Shown here: positions 31,809 through 44,210 of the stretch, in pieces
How the letters are laid out: every line of letters begins with the position of its first letter
How positions within the stretch are numbered: position 1 is the first letter of the stretch
From: Manis javanica
Taxonomy: Eukaryota; Chordata; Mammalia; Pholidota; Manidae
DNA: 64,000 nt
Assembly (NCBI RefSeq): GCF_040802235.1
Contig: NC_133174.1
Coordinates: forward strand, 108,319,647 to 108,383,646
Direction of reading: 5' to 3'
Made by a program: the position numbers and the translations under genes
The notes under the pieces: generated by a model
The model's database searches: none
Told to the model about the DNA's origin: nothing
Seen by the model: only the letters and a program-made list of their open reading frames with translations

Positions 31809-34319
31809 TGTTTCCAATTTTTAAATTTTAAAAGCTCTGAAAATGGATAAAAACTGTATTTGGTAGGTTAGGTGTCAAAACTCAGGTGTTGACAGGTCTG
31901 GCTTGAACTGACATGAGGGTCTTTATAGTCTTTTATTCTACTTAATGTTTAATCTTTATTTGGTTTTCCATAGAATTAGTAACATGTTTATAAGGTAGTA
32001 TCTCGGACTCTACTGGGGCATTAAATAATATATAATATATGCAAGTTATTGCCTATCCAAAAGTCTGGACATTTCTGAATTTGGAAGTACATCTGGCACC
32101 AAGGTTTTCAGATAAGGGATTGTATAATTTACAGCAAAGTGCTTAAATTAAGGCCTTTGCATGTAGTGAGTTTTTCTTGGTGACGAAGATTAGAGAGGTA
32201 AATACACTATTTTAACCTTCCCAATGCCTTGCTTTAATGGTTACCATGTAAATACATGCTGATTTATTCATGCAATAACTCTGAAAAGCGGGCTGTCTGT
32301 ATGAGCCTCATTTTATCATAGGAAAACAGATATGTCTCTGGATCACATGATTGAAATGAGCCAAGACCCAGGTTTTTTAGTACTCTCTCATCTAGTACCA
32401 TTAAGAATATTTATTTATTTTTTCTTCTGTTATTTAAACCAAAATGCTTCTTTAAGGCAAGCCTTTTGTTTGCAGGGGAGGGGGTGCAGAGGGAGGATTC
32501 GATAAAAAATTTGTTTAATATGATTAGACACTTGCTCTTTGCAGTCGCTAAACATTTATTGAACTTGTGTGTAAAAATTGGTATTAAAAGCAGGAGAAAG
32601 GTGTAAAACAAATGAGGCATGGTTCCTGGTCTTCAGTAGTTCTAGCACCATGCATGATTACACAGGAACAATGGTGTTCACTATAATTCCTTATTTTCCT
32701 CTGTAAGTTTGCACTCATTAATATTAAACACATACAAAGGAAAACACGAGATAATTGAAAAGTCATCTTAGTGTCCACTATATGGAATTGGTTTTTAATC
32801 ATCCTCGCCACCCTCCGCTCCCAGAAATAAAATCCCTATATGACATCCTGGCCACCTTTTCTTTCCAACTGATCAAAATATGGTTTTTATTGTTCTCCCT
32901 TATCAATATTTGTAAATTACATATTTAATAATATTTGAACAAATTCATATACATTGTGATTTAGAATATGATATTCATACGAAAATTTGGGGTAAAACCC
33001 AGTACTTTAGGTAAACCAAATCTTGCTTGCAAGGGAAGCTATGAAACCCCTGGGGTGACCCTTTGAAAAGCACCGAGGCCATGCTGTGTGAGTCTGTTTC
33101 TTTAGTTAAATACCCATGCACTTTCATAACCTTAAATTTCCATGGACGTATATAAAAGGTAGTAGACATTAATTCCCCCCTCCCCCATGTTGCCTAATTC
33201 CTTTTAGTTCAAGGGAACACTCTGGTTCCCTTGCACAGTTAAAACTTGTGGCATACTATAGGAGCTTTGCTATTTATATATGAACCAGAAATGTGAGGGA
33301 AAATTGTGTCTGTTCCTTATCTTGCCTTAACCCCAGCTTTGATGCTATTTTTTGAACATATTTCTCTTAAATTGTTAGTAGACCACTATGAAATAACACC
33401 AGTTTTCTGACAGACAAGAACGTATATGGTAAATGCTTGGCTTATTTTTTATTCAAAGATGGCATCATATTGAATACAAGGAAAATATCAATTTTTAGTA
33501 CAATTGGCCCAGTATATAATTTAAATACAATATTGTTTAACTTAATAGAATTAAGCATTTTAACCATTTTGAAGCGAAAGGGAGCTACAGGAAGATATAC
33601 ACAACAATCTGGTCTTTTAAACATGACTTTTGGTGTCCAGATAATCAAAGAGATCATACATTTTCCTGACTTAACTTTATTCCAGATTTCAGGTCCTCAA
33701 AGAAGCACACATTGAAATATTTATAATAATTAAGCCACTGTGAAGAGGGGTAATTCTGTTTGAATGCTGTTTTCTATAGTTTTTTGAACTGTTATGGCTC
33801 TCTTAAGCTTTTACTATAGTTACGATAGCAAGAAATCAAATAACAGCTTAGAGATGATAAAAATTCAGTAGCAGTTTCGATAAATTAATAGAGAATTCTC
33901 AATAGACCACCGAGAGCAGCTTCAGGTGTTAGAAGGTTTGTCTAAGCTTTTGAGTTGGAAGTACAGGAAGGTAGCATTGTGCTCTCCCATGTTCCACTGT
34001 TGTCCTTTGGTTCCAATGTCAAAGGTGCACAGAAGAGAAAGAACCAGAACAGATTGCTCAAATACTGTATATTCACAGAGTTTTGTGAAGATTATTATAA
34101 TAATGTACATTCAAGTACTTGAGGAGTCTAGCTCACCATACTAACAATGTATTTATTAAGAGTGTACCTGCATTTTTGGACAGTCATCATCATCAGGATC
34201 GTGTTTGATCAGGAAAAAGCAACATTCAGGAGTATTTTTAGACTTATTCTACCCTCAGGTAATGAGCTCAAATGTTACAGGTAATGTTCTTCATTTGTAG
34301 AGCAACTTTCTTTTGAACC
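31809..34319. other. Repeat-poor intron-like DNA
   Basis: Two and a half kb with no named repeat. The region contains several short runs (T11 near 33448) but no splice-bounded frame I could defend. A possible host of conserved non-coding elements. Confidence 0.35.
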
Positions 34320-34462
34320 ACAGTTAATTATCCTTATTTTATTTACTCTGGGGGAGCAGGCACAGTAAGGGTAAATGAATTGCAGAAGGTCACATTGTCT
34401 GAGGTGGAGCTAGGAGCAGAATGTAGGGCCATTGGTTTCTAACCTGGTGCTTTTGCATTACT
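34320..34462 (-). repeat. MIR SINE, diverged
   Basis: acagttaattatccttattt, gcacagtaagggtaaatgaa, gcagaaggtcacattgtctg and ggtttctaacctggtgctt run in reverse MIR order. Confidence 0.6.
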
Positions 34463-34669
34463 GACATAAATGACCCTCTAGCTGGAGGGATCCTTTCATA
34501 TTCCTAGTCTTTCAATTGATGGATGAAACCACAACTTCAGCGGTAGAGATAACAACCATCATTCTATACCTGTATACCTTCTTCTACAATTTGGCATTTA
34601 TCAAAATAAGTTTTGGATTTATTAAGGAATTTTCTAAGCACTTTTGGCATCATATACATGTGGTATTTA

Positions 34670-34805
34670 AACATTCATGAGCAAGCATTTGAGTAGTTAT
34701 ATAAAGCATTCTCCTAGGAGGGAGAAAATGTACCCACTGCCCTGAAATATCTTATAATCTAGCAAGGGTAACAGAGAAGGTGAAGCACCTGGATATCAAC
34801 CAATA
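34670..34805 (-). repeat. L2 fragment, short
   Basis: gcattctcctaggagggaga followed by aatatcttataatctagcaa resembles the reverse L2 block. Weak. More L2-like sequence may follow at 35110-35300. Confidence 0.4.
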
Positions 34806-34869
34806 CTAATACCGATTAGTAATTTATAAATTGTTATAGCACCTACCTGGTACTAATAACAATTGATAA

Positions 34870-35105
34870 TTAATTATTATAGCATCCACCATGAGTATGG
34901 CCTCATTCTAAGTGCTTTATATGCATTAACACATTTAAACCACATAACGCTATCAAGTAGGGACTATTATAATCCCCACTTTACAGGTGAGAAAAACTAG
35001 CCACAGAGAAGTTAGAGAACTTCCCTAAGGTTACACACCTCATAAGTGAAAGCGGTAGCATTAAGATCCACGTAACTGAGGTCTCAAAGCTGTGATTTTA
35101 ACTAC
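34870..35105 (-). repeat. MIR SINE
   Basis: Strong reverse MIR: ctaagtgctttatatgcatt, aacacatttaaaccacataa, ccccactttacaggtgagaa, cctaaggttacacacctca and gatccacgtaactgaggtct. Confidence 0.9.
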
Positions 35106-35388
35106 ACTTCCTTTTATTTTAGCTCTGATAGGGGACATTATATAAGAGCATGATAGCTAAACAAGGCATATTAGAGATCATTCTGGAACTAGACAGAGGA
35201 ATGATCAGAGAGGGGGATAAATTTGGCAAGTTATTTTGAATAAGGCATTTTTGAAGGGGATCTTATTGAAAAGCAAGGAAAGTATTCTGAATATTTTAAT
35301 ATCCAAAGCTGTGTGCACGTATGTTGCATGTGTGTGCACTGGTGTGCATGTGTGTGGGAAAAAACTCTTCAAGGGTAAATCAAATTAA

Positions 35389-35393
35389 GAATC

Positions 35394-35443
<50 letters not shown>

Positions 35444-35460
35444 TTTGGGAATCCTTTATA
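35389..35460. repeat. (TA)n plus T-run flanked by a 12-bp duplication
   Basis: gaatcctttata occurs at 35389-35400 and again at 35449-35460. Between them is only (TA)n and a T run (35401-35448). This looks like a target-site duplication around the remnant of a poly(A) tail in reverse orientation, later grown into a microsatellite. Confidence 0.8.
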
Positions 35461-35529
35461 TTGACAGCTAATGAGAGTTCTATGTTTATGTATATTTGGC
35501 TTCACAAACATGTCTTTTAAAATATGTAA

Positions 35530-35690
35530 CAACTTCAATGAATTTTACCAAAATTCAACTACCATACAATTCACCCCTTTAAAGTATACAATTCAATGGT
35601 TTTTAGGATATTCACAGTTGTGCAACCATCACCACAATCAATTTTAGAACACTTTCATCACCCCAAAAACAGAAATAAGTGTTTTGAAAC
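35530..35690 (-). mobile_element. Old L1 3-prime UTR fragment
   Basis: Reverse signature accatacaattcaccccttt, agtatacaattcaatggttt and gtgcaaccatcaccacaatc. Confidence 0.75.
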
Positions 35691-38600
35691 AAATGTGGCC
35701 ACAAAGGAGATGGAACTAGAGTGCCTATTGGTACTACTGCTTTCCTGTCAAAATTCACAGATCCCTGCTCTGTGTAACTCAGATCTTATACTATTTTATT
35801 TTTTGCAGTCTAGCTCCAAATTGCTGTAAAATGCCACCTTATTTTAATTACATTTTGATTGTGACTGTTGAAGGATTATGTATTTATCTGATTTTGAATT
35901 CTCAATCCAAATTGTTTGTGTAAATTTCTTTATTATGTATTTCTCACAAGTGTATTGATATTAGTACTGCATAACAAACCAGACTTGTATTTAAAAACAA
36001 AACTGCTAAAACCACTAGTTAATGGCTACCTCCTTGTCTAAGCATGCTTCTAGAGGGGGCCAGAGATGCCTGATAAATTTTATGTGTACACACTGGCATA
36101 TTTTCGTATTTCTGAAGGTTATGTCTGATATAGGTTACTAGTGGATAGGTGGTTGAGATAAAAGCTTTTTATTTTCTTGGCTGAGGTGTATAGTATTGGG
36201 GTATGTGTTATGGAAAGTGTGTTATTAAATGTGTTCCATGATACTGTGTACAGATATTGTGAAATATTTGTCCTTTTTGGAAAAAAAATATGAAAAGATT
36301 GGTCAGCCAGTCAGACTTCACCAAAATATGGTCATTTGTTAGAGTCAAGGACTACATTTCTGTCTGGTGGGAGTTATCCAAATATCTGCATGTGTGGTGC
36401 AGGAGGGAGCAGGCTGTTTCCAGTCTTCATTACAGTAACAAGTGATAGTCAGTGTTATTTTGCAGGCTAAAGAATGGTCGTCTATTTTTTATTATTAAAA
36501 TAATCTTTGGACATAGTTCAGATGTCTTGAAGAACATGGGTGACTTTTAAAATGAGTTAATTTGGATTTGTCTCTTGGTACTTCTGATTTCACCTACTTT
36601 TTCTTTCAAAATGATTTTGAAATGTTATTTTATACTTCTTCAGTATTTTTCTATGCTTATTATATACTTTAGTGTCCATTCAGGGGCCAAAGTAGTTTCA
36701 TTTGAAATTGAAGTGGCTTGATTCACTCAAAAAGATTTGCTGTGAATCTTGAATATATTTTTTATTTGCCCACATGGACTCTCTGCTCATCATGTGTGAC
36801 AATGGTGTGCTCATGTTGCTGCTGGGGGATAGGATGGAATCAGATAAGATGGCATTAAGGTCACTGGAGCAAGCAAACTAAGTATAACTTTGTATTTATT
36901 TGGTGAAAGCACGTCTTTATCATGGAGATTAATAGTTCACATGGCCTCAGGGCAGGGAATCAGGTGCTGTGGAGTTAAAAAGAAAAGATGCTTGATTAAG
37001 GAATTTCCGTTTCTATATTAAGCCTTTTTTTCCATTGCTAATTTTGTTTTTCTAACCTACTATGATGCTGGGCCATGTGGGGTTTGAAATCTGTTCATTT
37101 AAGGAAGTCTAATTGGTCTGGTTTAAGAGGGCCATCGTGAATGAGAAAGTATCACACCACGGAGAAAAGAGAATCTAGAGGAATGCAAATATTGGGTTTT
37201 CTGAAATGACTTGAGATCTAACTCAGTGATTTTAAAAGATGAATCCATTACCATATACCTATAATCTATTACTTCACAATAATTTGATCTTGTGCTTAAG
37301 TTAGTGCCAAAGATGGTTTACACTCTTAAATTGTTTAGAATGGCTTTAAGGGGCTCTGCATGTGGGCGAGGTCCATCTACCTCTTTTAAAGATGAATCTG
37401 CTTTATCTCTAGATAAAGGAGACTCACTGACTTTTATTAACCTTACTATGTATGACAGCATTATTTCTCTGATGAGATGAAATGAGGTATTTCACTGAAA
37501 TTCATTCAAGAAAAATTAGTGAGCCCCTTCTTACTCAGGTTTTGGGAATGAAGTGGTCAATAGGCAAAGTCCTACTTTCATTGTCAGAGACACTCATAGT
37601 ATGCTGTCCATCCTCTTTGTTCTTCTGAAGAGCTGGGGAAAGGCCTTCTAAGGTCTAGTGTGTCTCTCCTGGTACGCTTTGGTGAGAGTCAGTATAACTA
37701 TAAGAAGAAAGAGTAAATTGCTCTCTAGCTCCATCAAGCTGAAGTGCTGCCTTTAGTTAAAAACCCTTGTTCTTTCCTTGTGTGCCCGAAGTACCTTCTA
37801 AGTTATTACCTGTATCCCTTTCCAGTGGCTTAAGTGGAGATTATAAGATCACAATTGTGACAACCATCATTTAACATTCAATTGGAGAAACAGTGGAAAT
37901 ACAAGCTGCCAGGGGACTTGTATAGGAATAGATGATTTCCATGGTATGGCATCACATGACAGGCACCTAGTGGCCCTGCCTGTTTTAAAAATATTACTTC
38001 CAAAGGTACTGCAGTCTTATAATTTGCTTGACGTTTCCACTGTTTGGTTGGACTTATGTATGCTAAAGATTTGTTTGGATGGTTTGATTTTGGTTTTTAC
38101 TTAACAGAGCCACTTTTTAAAAATCCAACCAAATGAAGGCTAGGTACTTGGCTCTGGCAGATTAAAATGGGTTTCCACAAAGCCTTAGCATTGTCTTCTT
38201 TAACCTTTTCTTCTTTAATGTGGAATAGCTTACTTGATATGTAATTATCATTCTTGGAAGATACCAAGAGCCTCGCCATGAAGAGGCATTTCAGTATGCT
38301 GGCAAAAGGGATGGATGGAAATTAGTATTGGAGGGCAGCTTGAGGTCCTGGCAGTGCAGGGTTAGCTATGCTGGCATGTCCCTAAAGTACTTCTCGGGCT
38401 CCTGTGTAGAGCTTGCTGTGTTAGGAATGACATGTGCAGGGCCACCTGAGTCTCCTGAACACCTATTATACATAGTAACTTTCACTTCACTAGTTTGAGA
38501 ACCTTAGAAATCAATTTTCTTAGTTAGGGGACATGAATACTGCTAAATCCAGGCATGAATGTTGTTCCTTTCTCTCCTGTGTCATCTTCAGTGATGAGAA

Positions 38601-38939
38601 CTTTTCTATCAGTTAAAAAAGCACTGATTCTGCATACTAGACTAGGAATTTAAGGATCATAAAAATTAACACAAGCCCATTGCTGTACTATCCGAACTAT
38701 GTTATTTAGGTGATTTATGTTGATAACTCACTCTTTCCTTCTGTTCATGTTCACTGCATTAAATTGTTTTAACACATTACATTCTGATAACCTACACAGT
38801 CTCACTTAATCTTGAAGGATGTGAATTCTAGAACTCCTTTTTAAAACTCAGTTTGGTTTTATTGGTAAATATAAGCAGTTCTTGAGTCCTTCAGATCCAG
38901 TTTTGAATTTCACAGCATATTCATGTGGATACAGGTTAA
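35691..38939. other. Repeat-poor intron-like DNA
   Basis: Over 3 kb in which I recognise no interspersed repeat, promoter, RNA gene or splice-bounded exon. It may hold old or conserved non-coding sequence. Decisive test would be cross-mammal alignment. Confidence 0.35.
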
Positions 38940-39395
38940 GCTGTTGTGAGGAGACCTCCAAATACAGTGCCTTAATCAAGATATTTCTTTGTCATGTAAC
39001 AGTCAGCTGAACAGGCCAGGGTTGGATGGCAACTCCTCAGTTATGTGGTACCCAGGCTCCTTCTGTCCTCTTCTCCATCATCACTAAGCAGCTTCCATCT
39101 TGTGAGCCTAGGTGGCTGCTCTAACTCACTGTCACATTCTCATTCCAACAAGAGGGATGGGAAAAGAGGCGGGAGAAAAGACACTCATTCCATGTAAGGA
39201 TATAGCTTAGCAATTGCTTACATCACTTCCACACATATCCCATTGGCCAGATCTTAGTCACATGGCTAGCTCGAAGGGAGGCTAGAAAATCAGTCCTTAG
39301 CTATGTGGCCATGTGTCCAGTCAAAATTATAATTACTATCTAAGAAGGGAAGAATAGATACTGGGGAACAACTAACAGTTTCTGCTATGGGCTAT
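38940..39395. repeat. Medium-reiterated mammalian repeat, family not assigned
   Basis: Blocks gtacccaggctccttctgtc, cattggccagatcttagtca, catggctagctcgaaggga, gtccttagctatgtggccat and actggggaacaactaacagt match an interspersed repeat I know from other mammals but cannot name reliably. Confidence 0.55.
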
Positions 39396-39459
39396 TTCTA
39401 ATGTAAAACTTGAATCTTTGGTCAGTTTATTTGGAGATACTATTTCCAGAATGTTGGCT

Positions 39460-39950
39460 ACCCATTTGCTTCAGGATAAGAACCTAAACTTGTCAGTATG
39501 ACATAACAGCCCATCATCATTTTGACTCCTGCCTTTCCCTCTGGCTCCTCTCTCACTTCTCCTAAAGTTTGCATTCTGAATTGCACTTCTCCAAACTTGC
39601 TGCATTCTCCTAACCTCCCACTTCTGTTGTTGCAATTCTCCCTGAAATGCTGACTACTTCTTGTCCTTCAGTGTTCAGTTTGGTTTTCACCTGTCCTGGG
39701 AACATTTCTTTGAGGTTCTTCTACTTCATGACCACAGTGAGGTGTTTCTTCCATGTAACTCTATAAAATCATGTGTGCCTCTCTTAGCAATATTTATTAT
39801 AAGTAGTGCTTTTACTTCTCTATTCCTCCCACTGGATTATGAGTTCCTTGAGGGCAGGGGCCAGTCAGTCATCTCTGTGTTGTCTGGGATGATACCGACC
39901 CTAATGTTTAATTAGTGTTTGTTGAGTGAGAAAATGAATGAATAGATAAT
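39460..39950 (+). repeat. L2 3-prime region
   Basis: Ordered L2 blocks from gcttcaggataagaacctaa through ggctcctctctcacttctcc to tgagttccttgagggcaggg, then gtgtttgttgagtgagaaaa. Confidence 0.85.
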
Positions 39951-40084
39951 TAGCTTACTGATTATGTCTGCTTGATTCATCTGGCATCTCTTCTTATTTG
40001 CCATCTTGAAATTGTAATACTTAGAATATTTTCCAGTAGCCAGGACTGGGTAATTTTATAATAGACTGGTAAAATCAGATAGAC

Positions 40085-40720
40085 AGCTTGAAATATTTAT
40101 GAGATGACTACAATATACATGTTGCAGGAGGTACAAGAAATAGAGGTACAAATTTTTAGAACCAGGAGGAGCCCTAGGGATCATTTAACCCACCTCTTCT
40201 AATTTTAAAAAGATACCTAATCCAAAGGAGAGGAAGAAAAGTATTTGCTTAAGGGTCTCAGTTTCCAAGGAGCTTGCAGTGTCATTGGGTGAATGAAATG
40301 TACAGACATGGAAAAGTTGATTTAGAAAAAAGTCCAAAGAAATCGAAAAGACTGGACTAGTCAAGGTAGGTTCAACCAAGGATTTAGGCTTTGAGGTTAG
40401 CCTTGATAGCTGGGTGGGATTTTGATATGAGAAGACATTCCAGGTGTAGGAAATGTATAAATCAAAAGTGCAAAGTTAAGAATGTAGATGACTGTTGGGA
40501 TCTGTTGAGCTGAGTGGTATTTAATAGAGAGAAAGCAGAAAAGTGGAATCAGAAAGTGAAGGGATTTGAATTTGAATACCAGGGTGCAGAGAGAAGCCAC
40601 TGACAGTTTTTGAGTAGGTAAGTGATAGAATGCAAATGATTTTTGCATGTTTTATTTGACTGATAGGTGAACTGGGTTGAAGGTCAAATGGATCATGAAG
40701 CTGGCACATTGTCTAATATG
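40085..40720 (-). repeat. L2 fragment, diverged, with a possible small nested repeat
   Basis: Reverse L2 order: ccaaggagcttgcagtgtca, aggtagccttgatagc-like region, gaagacattccaggtgtagg, gaagccactgacagtttttg. Near 40155-40220 a block (aaccaggaggagccctaggg) looks CR1/L3-like and may be nested. Confidence 0.65.
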
Positions 40721-41999
40721 CCAATTAAAAAATATGAACTTAATGGATTTTAAAGTTTTTGCTCAAAGGCAAAAACATGATACCCACAAATTCCCGTGAT
40801 AATTCACATAACAATGTCAGCATTTTTCTTAATGGAAAAAGTAAGCCCAAGGAGCAAGCTTGTAATGTAAGTAATGTGCATGTATTAGTCATGACATACT
40901 GTAGATAATTGTATAAACTCTCACGTTACTCCAATAAACTGTAAAAATTCCTGAAGTAACTGAGAACATGGTAGCAGCTGCAGCATTAGACTTTGCCATT
41001 TTGCCAGTCTGGCAAATGAGCATGAAGTGGCATGAGCCTTCTCAATGCATTTGGGAGTCATTCTGTTCAAAAATGGTTTTTTAGAAAGCTAAAACAGAAT
41101 ACTGTATTTTGGTACAAAACATAGGCAAAGAAAGAACAATAAGCAGAGATCAACACTAAATAAAACTCTATCTAAAAATGAAAAACCTTTGCACAGTCAG
41201 GAATGAGTATATTTCTTTAAGGACAATAAACATGTGCATGTGGAAGCTACCTGTAGGTGGCTTTAATTTAGACTTGGGAAGGTCTAAGTTTACAGCTTCA
41301 GAAACATAATGAATGCTGACTCCTATTTCAAGGACCTATATAAGAGCAATTTGTATTCTCATTTATTTATATTTCTCCTAAGAAATACAGGGGAATTTCC
41401 AATTAAATGGTTTATCAAAGTTGTATTGATTTGAGCCTGGCATATTTGTGAAACATTTTTGGGAGGCTAGACAAAAAGTATTTGTTTCAGATGGTGTACA
41501 ATTAAAGGTGTCTATACCTATTTTGCAATATTTTGGTAACATAATTTAAAATTCACTTTATGTTGTTTTGAAAATTAAAAGCATTTTAGCACATAAAAAA
41601 GTATAATTTTTCTGTGATTTTCTTCCTACTCTGTTAGGAAGTCTGGTAAACTTTAGCCCATCATAAACTTCTTATGCCTGTATAACAACATGAAAATCTG
41701 TAACAGACAGTTTTTGGCATCATACACCATTGTAAGACTTATTGTCAAAATGTTGTAGGGAAGTGCTAGTTGTATGTGCCTTAAGACATAAAATTGGTTC
41801 CTATGTTGTCCTAGCTATAATCTATTGAAAAACATTTATTTTCTCTAGTCCCCAATCAGATTAAAATCATAATTGAAATACTTAAAATAATCTGCAATGT
41901 ATGATTTAATAGGAATCAGTCAGTAGATAATCTTCACATGTCTATCCATTACATAAAATAGCACTTAAGGATTCTGGACTTAGAGTTACAGTGTAGTAG
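40721..41999. other. Repeat-poor intron-like DNA
   Basis: A/T-rich, no recognised repeat, exon or RNA gene. Confidence 0.35.
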
Positions 42000-42215
42000 T
42001 TCTGAAGAGTATCAGCTCTAAACCTAACTTAAAATCAGACTCTGACACTTGCTATTTTTGTGTTAATAAGAAACAGGTTACTTCATTTCACTGAGTCACA
42101 GCGGCCTCATCACAAATGGGGAAAACAAGGACTTTTATAGGAATTATATAAAATACTTTGAGTATTTAACCAGTTCCTAAAATGCCATAAGGTACAATGA
42201 ATGCTAGGTATTATT
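42000..42215 (+). repeat. MIR SINE, diverged
   Basis: tcagctctaaacctaact, tcactgagtcacagcggcct and ccataaggtacaatgaatgc fit MIR order. Confidence 0.6.
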
Positions 42216-42314
42216 TTTATTTTATATACATAGTATCAATTGATTCTCAAAGGAACTTTGGCTGTTAGCTTCAAATTTATTTTTTTAGCTATTTTATTTG
42301 AAGCAAATGTCTAC

Positions 42315-42608
42315 ATCATAAAAACAACCAACTGTTGGTTATCATAAGAGAGAGGAGAAGGAGGATGGTGAAATAAGAGAAGGGGATAAAGAAGTACAGA
42401 CTTCAAGTTATAAAATAAGTTAGTCACAGGAATGGAAGTACAGCATAGAGAATATAACCAGTAATATTGTCATATCTTTGTATAGTAACAGGAGGTATCT
42501 ACACTTACTGTGGTGAGCATTTAGTAATGTATGTGCTTATTGCGTGGCTATGTTGTACATCTGAAACCAATATGATATTGTATATCAACTACATTCCAAT
42601 AAAAAATA
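42315..42608 (+). mobile_element. 5-prime-truncated L1 with target-site duplication
   Basis: L1 3-prime UTR: aaggggataaagaagtacag, tacatctgaaaccaatatga, actacattccaataaaaaat. Flanked by aagcaaatgtctac at 42301-42314 and 42609-42622, an exact 14-bp duplication. Confidence 0.92.
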
Positions 42609-42839
42609 AAGCAAATGTCTACAGAAGAAGAAATATCAAAAGAATGAGGTTAGTGACATCAGCAACTCAATAGTTATCAAGTAATAAGGGGCACTTTTAA
42701 CAGGTAAATTGTTATTGTCAATTATTTGAACAAATAAAATGACAGAATTAACCACCAGACTATGCTTGACTTTGCTTTTAACTTTTATAGGGTTTTTAAA
42801 AATTGCCTCAGTATTACTTAGGGAGTAACCTTATTGTGA

Positions 42840-43090
42840 TTAGAATTTTTAAAAACTTTATTTTAAAATAATTACAGATTCACAGGTACTTGCAAAGATA
42901 GTATAGAGGGGTATCATATACCCTTCATCCTCTTTTCCCCAGTGTAACTATAGAACATTACCAAAGCCCAGAAATTAACATTGGTACAATGTGTGCGTAT
43001 AGTGCTACGCCATTTTATCACATTGTAGATGTGGGTAACCACCTCTGCATCAAGATACAGAACTATTCCATCACCACATACATAATTTAG
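42840..43090 (-). mobile_element. Old L1 3-prime fragment
   Basis: Reverse signature: aattacagattcacaggtac, gatagtatagaggggtatca, attaacattggtacaatgtg, caagatacagaactattcca. It may belong to the same old element as 43120-43857 after an internal deletion. Confidence 0.7.
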
Positions 43091-43119
43091 ACAACTCAAG
43101 AGGAGAAAGAAGAAAGAAA

Positions 43120-43857
43120 ATCTATTGTATTTACCCATGTTTCTTAACATGGTCTTTCTATTCTGCTGTTGAGCCTATCTGTTGAGGATTTTATTATGGT
43201 TATTGTGTTTTTCAGTTTTAAAAGTTCCATTTGGTCCTTTATAGATTCTATTTTTTTTGCTGACGCCATCTATTTTTTTTTCCATTTGTTTCAAGCATGG
43301 TCATCATTGCTCACTGAAGCATTTTTATGATGGCTGCTTTAAAATCCTTTGTCAGATATTTTTAACATGATAGTCATCTTGGTTCATAATTGTCATATTG
43401 ATTCTTTTGCCATGCAGCTTGAGATCTTTTCTGACAGTATGGCAAATCGGTGTGCCATGTGATTTTATTGATGGGGGACCTGGATATTGTGGGCATTATG
43501 TCATGAGATTTTGGATCTTACTCACACTTTGTTTTACCTGGCATCTTCTGACACCGCTCTTTCAGGGATAGGGACCATGCTGCCGCATTACTGCCAGGTG
43601 GGTTTATAGTCCAGGTTTCCCATTTGACCTCTGTGTCACTTGAGGGGTGGTTCCTTTTGGCTCTCTGCATGGCCTCCACTAACACCATGAAGGAAGGTGG
43701 CCACATTACCCCTGGGCAGTGGTGAAAGTCCTGGCTCTCCACTAGTACCTTCTGGTGCCACCTCAGTAGTGTCAGAGGGAGGAGGTGTGCCTCATCACAG
43801 CCTTGTGGGTGGAAGTTTAGGCTCCTGCTAAACCTTTGGAGAAGTGAATATACTCAC
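43120..43857 (-). mobile_element. Old L1 5-prime region, left piece
   Basis: Read on +: aggattttattatggttatt, tttaaaatcctttgtcagat, tggatattgtgggcattatg and repeated compositional blocks with actgccaggtgggtt, gtggtgaaagtcctggctct. These are the reversed 5-prime UTR/ORF1 border of old mammalian L1s. The continuation is at 50314-50700, beyond the younger L1. Confidence 0.7.
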
Positions 43858-43885
43858 ATTTATTTTTTATTTTTTTTAATTTTAG

Positions 43886-44210
43886 CATCATTAATCTACA
43901 ATTACATGAAGAACATTATGTTTAGTAGGCTCCCCCCTTCACCAAGTCCCCCCAATGCGCCCCTTCACAGTCACTGTCCATCAGCGTAGTAAGATGCTGT
44001 AGAATCACTATTTGTCTTCTCTGTGTTGCACAGCCCTCCCCATGCCCCCTGGCATTATACATGCTAATCATAATACCCGCTTTCTTTTTCCCACCCTTAT
44101 CCCTCCCTTCCCACCCATCCTCCCCAGACCCTTTCCCTTTGGTAACTGTTAGTCCATTTGTGGGTTCTGTGAGTCTGCTGCTGTTTTGTTCCTTCACTTT
44201 TTCTTTGCTC
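43886..44210 (-). other. L1 3-prime UTR, intact form
   Basis: Contains the short purine-rich block typical of L1 3-prime UTRs: on the minus strand aagggaaagggtctggggag and gggaagggagggataagg, a G-rich tract able to form a quadruplex. The position at 44146 is where the chimeric L1 on the plus strand leaves L1 sequence. Confidence 0.8.
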
